In this document: in pieces, positions 38,761 to 51,300 of the stretch | Numbering within the stretch: the first letter of the stretch is position 1 | Layout: each line of letters opens with the position of its first letter | Source of the DNA: Cucumis sativus | Lineage: Eukaryota; Streptophyta; Magnoliopsida; Cucurbitales; Cucurbitaceae | Direction: 5' to 3' | DNA length: 64,000 nucleotides | NCBI RefSeq assembly: GCF_000004075.3 | Contig: NC_026658.2 | Coordinates: forward strand, 24,478,075 to 24,542,074 | Position numbers and translations under genes: made by a program | The notes under the pieces: generated by a model | Databases searched by the model: none | What the model was told of the DNA's origin: nothing | Seen by the model: the letters and a program-made list of their open reading frames with translations, nothing else

Positions 38761-41700
38761 CAAAATCACAATAGATAAACTAGCATCAAATTAATTGAAT
38801 GTAAAAAAAAATTCACTTAAAATTTGGTAGTGTTATGAAGTCAACTTACATCAAATTGTGAAGAAATTGAGAAAATTAACCCACGTAACATATAAAACAC
38901 ACAAAAGAATTGATGGTAAAGAAGAACCCATGAGCATACTAACATGGATGAGAAAACACAACAGTAGAAACCATACACTAGGAATTGGCAAATAATTGAA
39001 GAAAGCACCGATGAAGAATCATGGAAGATTGGAGAATGTAAAAATTTGTTATACATTTTTGGTAGATTCTTAATTAATATTCATTTTTCTTTTTCTTTTT
39101 GTTGAATTAATTTTTCAAATGATATATTCAATCTTATTGTTGATTAATTAAAAAAATTGCCAATAGAAGTTTAATACCATAGTGTGAGAGTGTGTAAAGA
39201 AATTATATTATGTTTTCTAGAATCCTCTCAAAATAATAAATCTAAAACAAGATGTCAACTATATAGTATATACTATATATATATGTGTGTGTGAATCTGT
39301 GTGTTTCCAAAGTTTTCCATGTTTAACCAAACACGTTCATTGCTACATGTTTTCTTAAATATATTGGTATAAAATAATTTGAATGATTTATATAATATGA
39401 TTAACCAATTGAGAGGCTTTCTAGCATTATTTTGGATGAAATGTGTATGTGTGTGGCCGCAACTGCTGGCTTCGCTAAATGACAACACATAATAACCTAT
39501 TTTAGTTTGTTTGTAGTAAGCTCTTTCCTTTTTCTTTTCTGCAAAAAAAAAACAAACAAACGAGTGTATTAAGTTGATCATTGAAGTGCATACTCTTTGT
39601 TTTTTAAATGAAAATGACAAGGATGGTATAACAGTATATTTAACCCAAATTTGTAAATATAGTAAAATTAAGTATATTGTTTTGTTAAATAAATAAAATA
39701 TAAAACTAAAATGATTCTAAAAATATCTAAAAAAAAACACATCCCAAAGTTCAATTTGAAGACTCATAAGTGATGCATTTGTATAATATTATGAATTATT
39801 TAATGATAAGACGTAACAATAGTGATGGGTGCAATAAATAAAAGTAATGTAATGTTGGTTTGATTAAATAATGTAAAGTGAGATTAGAATGTGTAGGTAA
39901 ATTTAGAAAAATGTGAATTGTTGATAATGCTGAAAAAGGAAAGATTATTTGTGGATATTAAAGTGGGGCAGGATGTGAACATAATAAAAGGTAGGAAGTA
40001 AGGTTATGTTATGAGAAACCCAGCCGACTTCCCTCTCCCAACTTTGTCCTCTTACCCTAAAATTATTCTTTTATGTGGGGGCATAATTTTAATTCCAAAT
40101 TTGTGTTAGTGATAAACACATTTATGATTATAACTTTTTAATTAATACTAAAAAAACATCATTTTTATATTGTTTTGGTTTCTGTTTCTTTATTTATCTT
40201 GCATGCTTTAGGGTAATTCTAATAAACATCAATTTTTAAATACTTCTCAAATTGTATTTTTTTATGATAAGATAAGTTTCAAAATTATAGGTGGATTAAT
40301 GTGGCCTTGAATGTTAGAATTAAATTCTACTTTCTGTTTTACAGAAGACCATTTTAATTGTGCATGCCAATAATGTCAAATTTGTCATTAAATGTTTGAT
40401 AGCTCAATAATGCACTGGCTTACAATATGTATGTATATTGGATTTTACACACACATATATATTACAATGATTATATACTATATTTAAGCTAAGATGGTAG
40501 TAACTTTTGAAATAATCAACCCTATAGTTGTGGCTTTTAGAAAAAGTTCAATTGTTAATTCTTTTATAAAAAAAATAAATCAATTGCTATTTCTTTAATA
40601 GAATTTAAAATAAAATATTTATAATAAGTTTAGGAGATGGCACATTATGATTGGACACCGCCTAGGTTTGCACCCATACATCTTTCCTAATTTTTTTTTT
40701 TTAGTTTTTGTGTTGTTGTATATAAAAAAATAAGAATAAAACGAAAAAAAATGTTGTTTTTAGCTTTGAATTTCCAATTCCGTCCTCTATTTTCTTTTAA
40801 GTTTGTTGTCTTTCCTGTCTTTAACATTTATTTTAGTCGCCGCAACTTTTCTTTTACTCTTTTCTTCTCCCCCACCCTTTAAATCAAATCTAATGCCCTT
40901 TTCTCACTGATATTTCTTCATCTTATATCACCTTTCCAACGCAATTATTATTTACATTCAATTTTATTTTACCTCTCTCGAATCATTATTTAATACGATT
41001 ATTATAATTAAACACTTCTGTAAAAATAATTTCATTTAAATAATTATCAATTTTTTAATTTTCATAAACTATTACTCTAACATATCATTTTTATTATCAC
41101 TTCCAACCATACTTCTTCACGAGCGTCATCGTGATGACGTTTTTCATATAGAGTTTGAAAGCAAACTTATCTAAACAATGATGGTGGTCCTTTCCCTTTT
41201 ATCTTTTCACATGTTTTTTTCCCTCAATAAGATAATCGATATCTTATAGTTTTCGAGCCACAATCAATTTGGTTTTTCTAATATAGCATACCACATAGGA
41301 AGGATTCAAACCTCCAATTTCAATACATGATAGTGTGTATCGAGGAATCGTGTTCTGTTTGGCTTGATTCTTTTTAATACAACTACAATATAAAACAGTA
41401 ACCGTTTTTCACTTAAAAAGCTTACATTTTACTGGACTAGTATATATATATATATATATATAAGAATTGGATGAGAAAGAAAAGGGAAAGGTCCATTCCA
41501 TTTTCCACCCTATAATCGTCATTGCTTACTTTAATAATGACTTTAGAGGTTGAATAAAGCATTAATTAAGGATAATAATTATCATACTTTGTATCATATA
41601 AAGTTATTGAAAGTCAAAATGTTTAATCAAACCGACCTTCGCCTCCTTCTCTTCATTAGTTATAGTTAAATAAGTACTTACACATAGTACGTTCTTAGTT

Positions 41701-42499
41701 AGGCAACCCGAATCATCTTAATAATAACATTTGAGGAGTAAAATTTATCCCAACCCCACTGACGAAAATCATTTAATTTATTTATAATTTGACCACTACA
41801 TTTTATCCTGCATGTGGTAACAAAGCATTTGATTCTGAGATTTTTCTTTTCATCCCATTAAATTTATATTAGTTTTGGTACATTTAATTTGGAGTCAAGG
41901 AAGTCGGTAAAAATATATATAAAAAAAAAAAAATTATGATAATAGAATTCAATAAGAGTTACATTTTCAAAATTGTAAAAATAGTAAACTTAAAATAAAT
42001 TATCGTCTAATTGTCGTTGTATTTATCAAATTTATAAGAGATAAAAAGAGGTGGTAACATATATTTTTTTTCTAAATATTATTTCCCAAAAATATTTATA
42101 TATGTAATTATAAAGTTAAAATTTTGAAATAAAATATATGAGTATCCATTTATTACGAGTGCAAAATTTAATAGTATTATTATGGAATAATGTAATATGT
42201 AAGTTGAGGGGAAAATTTGTAAATTTGTGATTTAAAATTAGTATAAATATTAATTGCGTGGACGGAAAGTTTTGGGCGGACGCAGAAACCACCGCCACCG
42301 ACTTTTCTCTTAGGTGCTTCGCTCCCACGCTCTCGCATCATCATCCACTTGTCTTCCATCTAAGCTTTCATTTCTTTTCAACGTCATATTCGGATATACA
42401 AAAATATATATATTTTTTCTTTCTGTTATTTCAGTTTGGTCAAGAAAAGAAAAAAGAAAAAGAAAAATCTCATCGTTTGAATTTAAATTAGGTAGCGGA

Positions 42500-42543
42500 A
42501 ATCCACGTCGGCTCTCGCATGTCCACAAACTGCTACGTGGATT
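42500..42543. other. Inverted repeat with two ACGT cores
   Basis: AATCCACGT at 42500-42508 and its exact reverse complement ACGTGGATT at 42535-42543 are separated by 26 bases, within a locally GC-richer stretch. ACGT is the core of bZIP sites. No gene is evident in the next 900 bases except the ERF. Confidence 0.5.
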
Positions 42544-43153
42544 CATATTTTTGGTACTTGTCACCCCTCCGTTCGGTGAATGTTACTTCTCACCTTAAAT
42601 ATATATTTATATGTTTATATTTTTATCAGTTCCAATCATCCATCCTTAACCTTTCAACTCACTCCCTTTCTTTTCATCAGTTTCACCCGTATTTCTTTTA
42701 TGTATAGGCTATCGATAACATATCCTCGTAAACCACCTGGATGAAAATTAAACGCAATCAATTTTGAAAATTAGGAGGGTATACGTTTTTACAGATATAA
42801 ATATGTAAATTAACACAAACCACTACTATTAGTTCAGAATTTCGATGGATATATAATTCTCTCAGTCTCCGGCCATATTCGAGATATAGAGTTGGGGTAT
42901 CATATTATAATTTGAAGTGAAGAGTGAGGAATTAGGGAAATTAAGGGGAGAGAAACAAAAGGGGGGGAATAATATATAAAAAGATGAAAGTAAAAGAAGG
43001 AAGAGAGAGATGTTTAAAATATGTCGGCCAAAGTTGGATTTGTCTTGAAGGAAGATCAACGTGGCGGCCGTGCCAATTCGACAGAGAAGCAGCCAAGTAG
43101 GAAACAAATTTCGGCCCCGTCCTTTTATCCTAATATATGTATAAATAATATAA

Positions 43154-43194
43154 TCCCAAAACCCAAACCCAAACCCAAACCCAAATCCAAATCC
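43154..43194. repeat. (CCCAAA)n hexamer array upstream of the ERF gene
   Basis: About six and a half units of CCCAAA with slight variation, about 280-320 bases before the ERF start codon. It resembles but is not the plant telomere repeat (CCCTAAA). Confidence 0.85.
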
Positions 43195-43403
43195 TATGTA
43201 TTTAAAGTTCATCCATACAACGCCACCTTCTTTTTTGATTCAAACGGCTGTGCCTCTTTTTGTTTTTATATACCCAATTCCTATGAAAATCCCAACCCAA
43301 AACCCCATGTAGTTACCCTCCTTTTTCATATTCATCGTTTTTCTCATGCCCCCCGGCCCCTTCCCTACTTCTGATCAACTTTCAATTTTTACCTCTAAAA
43401 CTC

Positions 43404-43411
43404 TTTTATAT
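43404..43411 (+). promoter_or_regulatory. Candidate TATA box of the ERF gene
   Basis: TTTTATATC lies about 65-70 bases before the start codon at 43476, downstream of pyrimidine-rich DNA. Confidence 0.35.
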
Positions 43412-43475
43412 CACCCAAACACAGACCGTGTGTTTCGATATTTATTTATTAGTTTTTGGTGTTTTCTCTAAACAC

Positions 43476-43925
43476 ATGGAAGGAGAAGTTTGCTCTGTAA
43501 ATTCATCCTCCCCAAAGAGGAAGCAACGGCACGATCAGAATCATCTCCAACAACAAAAGCCTTACAGAGGAATACGTATGAGGAAGTGGGGAAAGTGGGT
43601 TGCGGAAATCAGAGAACCCAACAAACGCTCCAGGATTTGGCTTGGTTCATACACAACCCCCGTCGCCGCCGCTAGAGCTTACGACACCGCTGTCTTCTAT
43701 CTCCGTGGACCCACCGCTCGACTTAACTTCCCAGATTTGATGTTCGAAACCGATCAGCTTCACGACATGTCGGCCGCCTCCATACGCAAACGAGCCACCG
43801 AAGTCGGCGCTAGGGTTGACGCCATCCAGACCTCTCTCCACGCCTCTAATTCCGCCGGTACTCAAATTTCCGATAAGCCCGATTTAAACGAATACCCCAA
43901 CCCTGAAACCTCAGACGACGATTAA
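43476..43925 (+). CDS. ERF: AP2/ERF transcription factor, DREB A-5-like, with EAR motif
   Basis: A single exon of 149 residues. The start at 43476 (MEGEVC) has good context. One AP2 domain lies at residues 29-86: [20 protein letters not shown], then [24 protein letters not shown] and ARLNF. Val42 of WVAEI is the DREB-type residue. Upstream is a basic patch (SPKRKQRHD, 12-20) that may serve nuclear import. The C-terminus has DLNEYP at 136-141, matching the EAR repression motif DLNxxP, before an acidic end. These features match ERF008-011-type members (subgroup II/A-5), small repressors that bind GCC-box or DRE/CRT sequences in stress and hormone responses. It is complete and intronless, as usual for the subgroup. 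The upstream region carries the CCCAAA array and a TATA candidate. Confidence 0.94.
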   Translation: MEGEVCSVNSSSPKRKQRHDQNHLQQQKPYRGIRMRKWGKWVAEIREPNKRSRIWLGSYTTPVAAARAYDTAVFYLRGPTARLNFPDLMFETDQLHDMSAASIRKRATEVGARVDAIQTSLHASNSAGTQISDKPDLNEYPNPETSDDD

Positions 43926-46900
43926 TCTCAATTAATATCTCATTCTCTACCGTTACAAGCAAAATTACGAAAAAGAGTATCCTTCCTCACATGATTATCA
44001 TGATTAAAAAGAAAAAGAAAAAGAAAAAACGGAACCACAATGATTCCGTTTTGTTCGGTTGTAGTTCTTCGATTGTAACCGGCTTATACAAATACTTGAA
44101 CTCTCTCCTAATTTTGTATGTTGGTTCTTATTCGAATTCAATTTTTTTTTTCTTGTTATTTCTGGTTAATTAGTTTTTGTTAGCGCCGCCGAGGACGGTT
44201 AGTTCCGGTTACGCCCACCGGAGAAATTTAGGATAAGGGACAAAAAAAAAGTTCGGAGGGAGGGGGGACAACAAATGGTGCACATGACATGCTTGTGGAG
44301 TCCACAACAAGGCACAATGAAAAGAGAAGCCCAATATTATGTGAGAGCGAGAGAAAGCGATATATAATAGTGGCCCTCTCATATATTAGGTTTTTTTTCT
44401 CTTTTCTCTCTCTTTTTTCAATTCGTCACTTGCCATTGAATTTCATTTAAAGTGACGGCAACCGGATCGCCGCCGCTCTCCGCTCTTGCCAAACCAAAAT
44501 TAAGGCCACTACTCCCGCCGTTGTCAATATGGTTGGGGTTTTAGTCTTCTCGTATTAAATGAAATTCTTAAATTCTATCATCTTATCTATGTAATGAATT
44601 AAATTAAACAATTGATCGAAACTTTTGACTTTTCTCCCCCATCTTCCTTTATAATTCCTGCTGTGGATGTGGGTCGAGCCTGAAAAAAATTGAACTCCAT
44701 TAATTTTGTATAATTATAACACACCGCTTTTCATGGATCTTGTATATAATTTCAATTTTCATAATTTTATGTGTGTGTGTATATATATCCTTCATGCACA
44801 CCCCATTACCAATATAAATAAATCAATAGTGATCAGTTATATTATAAGAGGTAGCTGAAACTTCTATTTTAATACGTAGCCCGGATAGAGAAACAGCAGT
44901 TTTAATAAACTAACGGAAATCCCATCACTAGATTTTGCATAAAAGAGAAGGTCGGTGGCCGGTGCCGGTGCAGGGTGCAGTCAACGGTACCCACTAGTTT
45001 ACTGTTTACTTTAAGATTAGACGTTTAATTAATGATTTAGGAAAAAAGAAGGTGGAAATTAAAGGGAATCGATTCGATCAATAATTCATACTAACTTCGT
45101 TGAGAGAATAATAATAGAAGGTCCTAAAATTGTACATCAATCCACATGTAAACTATATATAGGACGTGTGTTACAAGGTACTCTAAAAGAAAATTATCTG
45201 TAAGAATAAAAGAAATTCGAACTGGCATGTTCTAATTTGCATCACTAGCAACATTATACCTCTTACTACCATAGTTTATTAGTTTCTAACATAACAGTAT
45301 AAACAAACAAAAAGTAAATAGCAAACTTTTAAAACTTTCTGATTTATATGCAGATTGTTTTGGGTATTCTTGGAGTTCTAGGTGGAGGTTATGTGTAGAG
45401 TCTAGTAACTTTTTAAAACTTTCTCAAATCTTATACTAAATCATATATGTTTTTGTACATTTCAGTTAATGTTAATGAAGGTATAGTGAGAGATATGATT
45501 GAGAGTTAGTCCAAAATGTTAAAGAGGTGGTGAGTCACAGCGTCATGGAGGTGTCATTTTCATAAGGAACCGTCTCCCAATGCGGAGAGGGCTTTGTTGG
45601 GATATCGTTCAGTAACGTGTCAAGTAGTTATTTACAACACAACTGATGTCCCCACCGCTTAAAAATCCTTCTAATATATTCCAGAGATTGAATAAATCCA
45701 TAATTCGACGGCCACTGACAATTTTGTGTGGGTATGTAAATATATATATATATATATATGTAATGCTTTGGGAGATGAGAGCTACAACAGAAGAAAAATC
45801 AAAGAAACAATAATGATGAGACAAAAATGTATTATATATGATTTTATAACTCCGTACACAGCACACAATTATGTGGAAATAATAAATATAGACATTAATA
45901 TATATTAGAAGCGGAGAGTGGAGAAATGATGTGGGGGAGAGTCACAACTCATCAACTCATCAACTCATCAACTCAACCATGAACCAACCATCAAACCCAA
46001 GAGTGGGGTTTGTAGTGAAAATAAAATATTTGAGCATGGTCGTCGTCGGCAAAATGTTTAATTATTGAGAAGTTTATGAGAAAAATAAATATATATTAAA
46101 ATACTTGAAAGTTAAATGGGTGAATTTTAATACCCCAAACGTTGTTAGAAAGCAATTAAGGACGTATAAGAGTGAGAAAATGGAGGAGAGGGAAATAGAG
46201 AGGAGCAAAAAAAGTGCATAAAAATAATTGGTAGTTGATAGGTGTGGAAGAGTGGAGAGGGTAGGGCGGAGATTCACGCAATTGTGTATTTTTCAAAGCA
46301 GAGCCGTAAAAGAAATGAACACCGTGATTTGCCATCTTATTAACATAGCATCTCACTTGTAATTGGAAAGTTCAATATACAACTATTTCTATCCTAATAG
46401 TATTAGACTCAACAAACAATGTATAGGAAGGAGAGTTGTAACACTAACAATTTATCAAAAAGGTAGGGACAGAAACTAAATAGTCAATCAGTTAGTTAAT
46501 TAAGTCCAAGTTATTTACTTACTTTTTTTTACTTTAGTTAACAGTTAGATGAGAAATTTTGTAAGTCTATAATCCATAGTCCATATTTTATTGATTTCCA
46601 AATTAAACAAAATCTCACACAAGGAAATGTCAACGATGATAAGGCTAACAATTTTAGTAAAAAAAATGTGGGATTGATTAAAAAAAGAAAAAAGAGTGCA
46701 TCATTGTTATGACGACATATGAAGTTGTGAATGAAAGAATAGTGTGTGTGTACTCCTGAAAAAGTCTTGTTTGTGAGAAAGAGAAAAATAGTGAAGTGGG
46801 GATGGAATGAGGGTTGGGTCAGTGTTGGGTGGGCCGGAGAAGAGGAACGGAAGTCCATAGTGGGCCATTAAGAAAAGGGCCACATGCCGGAAGCCAAGAT

Positions 46901-47123
46901 GGGGAAGTACGGACACCTACACAATTTAATTTATTGAAGGGGTCCTTCCATATATAGCAATTTTACCTTAAAATATCGAGAAAATATCAAAAAATATATA
47001 TATACTTTAGAAGTAATTGCAAATATCGAAAATTTTACCTTCAGTTTGTGTAAAATGTCCAAAAACCCATTAAGGCTCGAAAATATACTTGAGGCTCGAA
47101 ATTCACAGTTTTTTAAGTTTCAC

Positions 47124-47193
47124 GATGATAGACTGTCTTTACAAAAATTTATTGATGATAGACTGTCTTTACAAAAATTTATTGATGATAAAT
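47124..47193. repeat. 30-bp tandem duplication
   Basis: Two perfect 30-base units at 47124-47153 and 47154-47183 (GATGATAGACTGTCTTTACA then AAAATTTATT), followed by the first seven bases of a third. The perfect identity implies a recent duplication. Confidence 0.95.
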
Positions 47194-47469
47194 TCTTTTT
47201 TAATAAAAAAATTAATTACAAATGTAACAAAACTTGTCTCTAACTTTTTAGTTCATACAAAAGTTGATATCATACTACCATTGTTAATATTTTTGTATCA
47301 CAAATAGAATCTTATCACGAAAATATATCAGTTTATCAGTGGAATTATTGTTTATATACCTCTACAACCAATATATTTTGTATCATAGATCTATTAGTGA
47401 TAGCACATTATTGATGATACACTTTTAATAAGTGATAAAATTTTATTGATTGTAGAAATATATCATTGA

Positions 47470-48145
47470 AAATATAGACTTGAAAAAAATTTAAATTTAT
47501 TTTCATGAAAAGTAGGAAAAAATTCATAGGTTTTTTTTATATTTTTTTAATGTGGTTGATAAGTTGTGTAGAAAAAAATTGAATACAATTTCACGAAAAG
47601 CGTGTATAGTTCTATTGTTCTTTTTTTTTTTAAGAAAAATTTGTTTAAAGCTTATTGAATAGATTTGTATCACTAGTAGACTCGAACGAAGTTGAATTTA
47701 TTTTCTTGGAAAGTAAGAAAATATATAGTTTTTTATGCATTTTTTAATTGTTGTTGATTAATGTCGATGCACTAGAAGAAAACTAAATATATTTTCATGA
47801 AAAGTGAGAAAATGTTATAGTTTCAAAGTTTTTTGTTTTGTTTTGAGTTAATCGATGATATGTTTCTATTACTGATAGACTTCAAGAAAATTGAATTTAT
47901 TTTGATGTAAAATAAAAATATACATAATTTCAATATTGATTTTTTAAAATTTGTTTTTGTGGTTGTTTGATCAGTATGTTTCCAAGAAAGTTGAATATAT
48001 TATCATGAAAAATGAGAAAATGTGTAGTTCTTTTTTTCTTTTTTGCTACTGTATATAGTCTATCGATCACGAGTTTCGATTAGTGATAGACTTGAAAAAT
48101 GTTAAATTTTTTCATGAAAAATAAGAAAATATATAGTTTCAATTA
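47470..48145. repeat. Degenerate tandem array, about seven units of about 100 bp
   Basis: A block of approximate form GATAGACTTGAAGAAAGTTG, AATATATTTTCATGAAAAG, TGAGAAAATATATAGTTTC recurs seven times. The ATTTTCATGAAAA core starts near 47498, 47586, 47698, 47789, 47898, 47998 and 48107. Spacings are 88-112 bases, averaging about 100. Units differ by many substitutions and small indels, so this is an old array, like a decayed satellite. Confidence 0.75.
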
Positions 48146-48163
48146 TATTTTTGTAAAAATAAT

Positions 48164-48393
48164 AATTACCCTTCAAACAACAGGGGTATTTTAGAAATAT
48201 ACAAAAAGAAAAAAAATAATAAGAATATGGTAGAAAATTTGGAACAAACAAAAAAAAATAAGAATATGGTAGAAAATTTGGTATTTGTTGTAATGTTTCA
48301 TATATCATTAATCAATTCTTCTAAAGTTGCTATTCAATTCATTGCAATTACCCTTCAAACAACAGGGGTATTTTAGAAATATACAAAAAGAAA
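48164..48393. repeat. 48-bp exact direct repeat with an internal 25-bp duplication
   Basis: Bases 48164-48211 and 48346-48393 are identical (AATTACCCTTCAAACAACAG then GGGTATTTTAGAAATATACA and AAAAGAAA), 182 bases apart. Between them, AATAAGAATATGGTAGAAAA TTTGG occurs twice about 40 bases apart (from about 48219 and 48259). Confidence 0.9.
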
Positions 48394-51300
48394 TTGAAAA
48401 ATGGCAGCATTTACAAATTGTTCTAAATGTTTTATATGCGAAAAGAGTTACCCATAACAAAAACTCTACTTTCTTCATCTTGAAACATAAGGTGTTTGTG
48501 TGGTAATATTCGTTTTGGGCTTGAGAGCTGAGTGGATCCATAAGTTTAGGATGTTGCATAGTAGAGGAAACCCTAAAGCACGAATAGAAGAAAGAGTAAG
48601 AGAGAAGATAGGAAAGGAAAGAGAAGTGGAGGGAAGAAGCAAAGCAAGCACATGTCAAGTGGGCAAAAGGATATCCAGAGAAAGCCCAAATGAAACACAC
48701 ATGTGTTTTGCAGTTAGAGATCACTTGCTTGTGGCTTCAATCTCATTCACCCAAACTCCAACTTGGCGGATCATTTCACATTTAAATATTGGTAATATTG
48801 TATCATTGTATCTAAATAATTATGGGCCTTAAGTTAAGCCCATACTGCCTTCTGTCTCTTCTTTTATCTTTTTCTTAGCTTCATCCCCTCCCCCATGTGA
48901 ATATCATCCATAACTCTCCTTCATATCTGCGATCTGCATCTTCTTCGAATCTCTCCCCATCTTTTTTTTATTTCTGAATCTCTCCCACTTTTTTCTTTCT
49001 TCTATTTTTTAATCACTCAAATATTTTCTTCTTATATACACACATATGAATATATCTTAATTTGAAGCTGTAAGTCTATGTATCTGACCAAAAAATCCTC
49101 CCTCTTAGTTGCGTGCAAACTTCTTCCACTCTTCAAAACACAAATACAATCCTTATCCGCATCTTTTACAAATCACTATTTTACCTTTCTCACTCAACTG
49201 CCCCACACCTTCCCAATGACTTACTTATAATACCAAAAAACACAACATTTCCTTTTCCATATTTTCATTTTATCTAATCAACGTCCATTTGAAAACTTTC
49301 ATTTTGTGCCCTTTAAACTTTACCAAAATACAACATAGTAATTGGTGTAATAAATTCATATACTTAAACTTCAAAAAGTTTAGAGGTATAAGTGGATTTT
49401 ATTTTTTAAAAAATATGAAAATAATGCATGAAAAATTAGTTAAATAAGATAGAAATCCCTTAATTAACAAAAGTGATCAAAAGAAGTGGGAACTCAAGGT
49501 TGATAGGTTATCTCAGAGACTTGTATGGATTTGTAAAGAAAAAAGATGTAAGAGAAAATATTTAAATAGGAAATAAAATTTTGTACCATTCACTTTTAAG
49601 AGAAAAAGACGAAATGTCAAAATTTGGGAATAAGACATGTTTGTTTGATGAACCAAATATATATGTTGATGATTTTTACTTTTGCTTGCTGTCACTTTTT
49701 AGAAGCCACTTGTTAATAATCCAACCTCCAGATGGAGTTGGATCTTTTCAATTTGATATCAACATTTTCTCTATACTGTACTCCATTTTTAAATCAAATG
49801 AGTGTTGAGGATCAACGTGTAATTGAGTTAGTTCGATAAAAAAAATTATTCATTGTTTAAGTTCTTAACTCACATTTTCATTTTTCACTTGGTTGTTTGC
49901 ATCAACTATTCTAATTACTATCTTCTATAATAATTATCAAATTAGCTCAAGTTCATGAAAGTAACACTAACCAAATATTTCTTAATTAAGATTGGTGGTG
50001 ATATAATAAGAAGAATAATAATTATAGTGTGAGAAAGGGAAGTTTGTGACATTGATTGAATGATCAACCTTTTTATTATCCAAAAACAAAATTAAACAAA
50101 ATTAAAAGGGATCCCTTTTATTTTATCATGTATAAAAAGATTTTTTTAAACAATAGAAAAGGATTGTACTAAAAAGACAAACATACTTGGAATCCCTCCT
50201 CTATAATTATTCTAGCCCATGGGTAATGAGAGAGTTTGTTTGTTTGGAATCTTAAGTTTAGGATTTTGAACCCGTTTTTTAATTATTAAAATATTTGGTC
50301 ATAATTTTTTGATAATTGATAATAGCGGATAGTGACAACATTTGAATTTGAAAAAATGGTGACTCGCACTAAGTACGACCACCACGAAGAACATGATTTA
50401 CAAAATAAAAAGATTTGTATAAATATATTAACTTGGTACACACATACAATTGAAGTCTGAAAATGAATACATCAAGTTAAGAATTTATGAGTGAAAAATG
50501 ATTTTACACTTATTATGATTATCTTGGAATAGATGACTCTTATCGTTTTTTAATAAAATTTTGGAATTAAACTAGGATTATCGTGTGACCAATTGGTTCA
50601 ATAAATATGAAAGACATAACCCTCAAGCGTTTTGTTAGGCTTGGGTGAAGTGCCTAACGTGTTAGCTTAGGATACTTCCCTTAATTTTTGTTATTTTCTT
50701 CATTTTGGCATTGTTACCCTATTGAATTTATTGCATATGTCTATTTGTGGTAATTTGGATCACCTAAACTTCGGCCTAAAGTCACCTGTAACCATAAGTA
50801 TAAATATGAATAGAAACTATACAATGAATTTCAAGATTCATACTCATACAAATTTTATTTTAAAAAATTTAAATTTTAATCGCGTTGTTTGTGTAAACAT
50901 ATTAAATATAAAAAAACACAGATACAAATACTATTGAAATACATTTGATAAACTTGATCTATAATTGATGTGGTTAATATGATTATTACATGATGAATTA
51001 GTTAGGGCATTTTGTTTTGTGAAAAAAGGAAAGAAAGGAAATAATTATTTGTCAGTATTAGGCGAGTGAGGATGAAAGAAAGGTGAAAAGTTAATATTGA
51101 AATGAAATAGTCCAAATAAATAAAAGAAAAACACATATTGATATGAAAGAAGAGATAAGGTGAAATGAACTACGTTATTGTATCGAAATTCGTAATATAT
51201 TAAAAATTAAGAATGGATGAGCATGTGGAAAGCACAATAATTAAATTAAAAAGAAAATAGGGAGTAATTTTTATTTAATTATGAAGAGAATGTGAAGGGA

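Larger units (their letters stand above)
35863..43475. other. Gene-poor region of about 7.6 kb
   Basis: The first few hundred bases are NYN 3' flank. A- and T-rich DNA follows, with a poly(A) tract near 37861-37879, repeats containing 'gatagac' (37430-37510 and 38130-38760), a poly(A) tract near 38468-38488, a (TA)n run at 41441-41462 and a more GC-rich patch at 42255-42590. From about 43000 the DNA is the upstream region of the ERF gene. No open frame shows convincing homology. Confidence 0.6.

Noticed and set aside
43021-43374. Plus-strand open frame before the ERF gene with a Lys-Pro repeat
   Set aside because: The Lys-Pro run comes from the CCCAAA array, the rest has no domain and the frame differs from the ERF; most likely promoter or leader DNA.
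48308-48832. Overlapping open frames on both strands after the repeat block
   Set aside because: No conserved motif, no plausible splice partners, and part of one frame is built from the 48-bp repeat.
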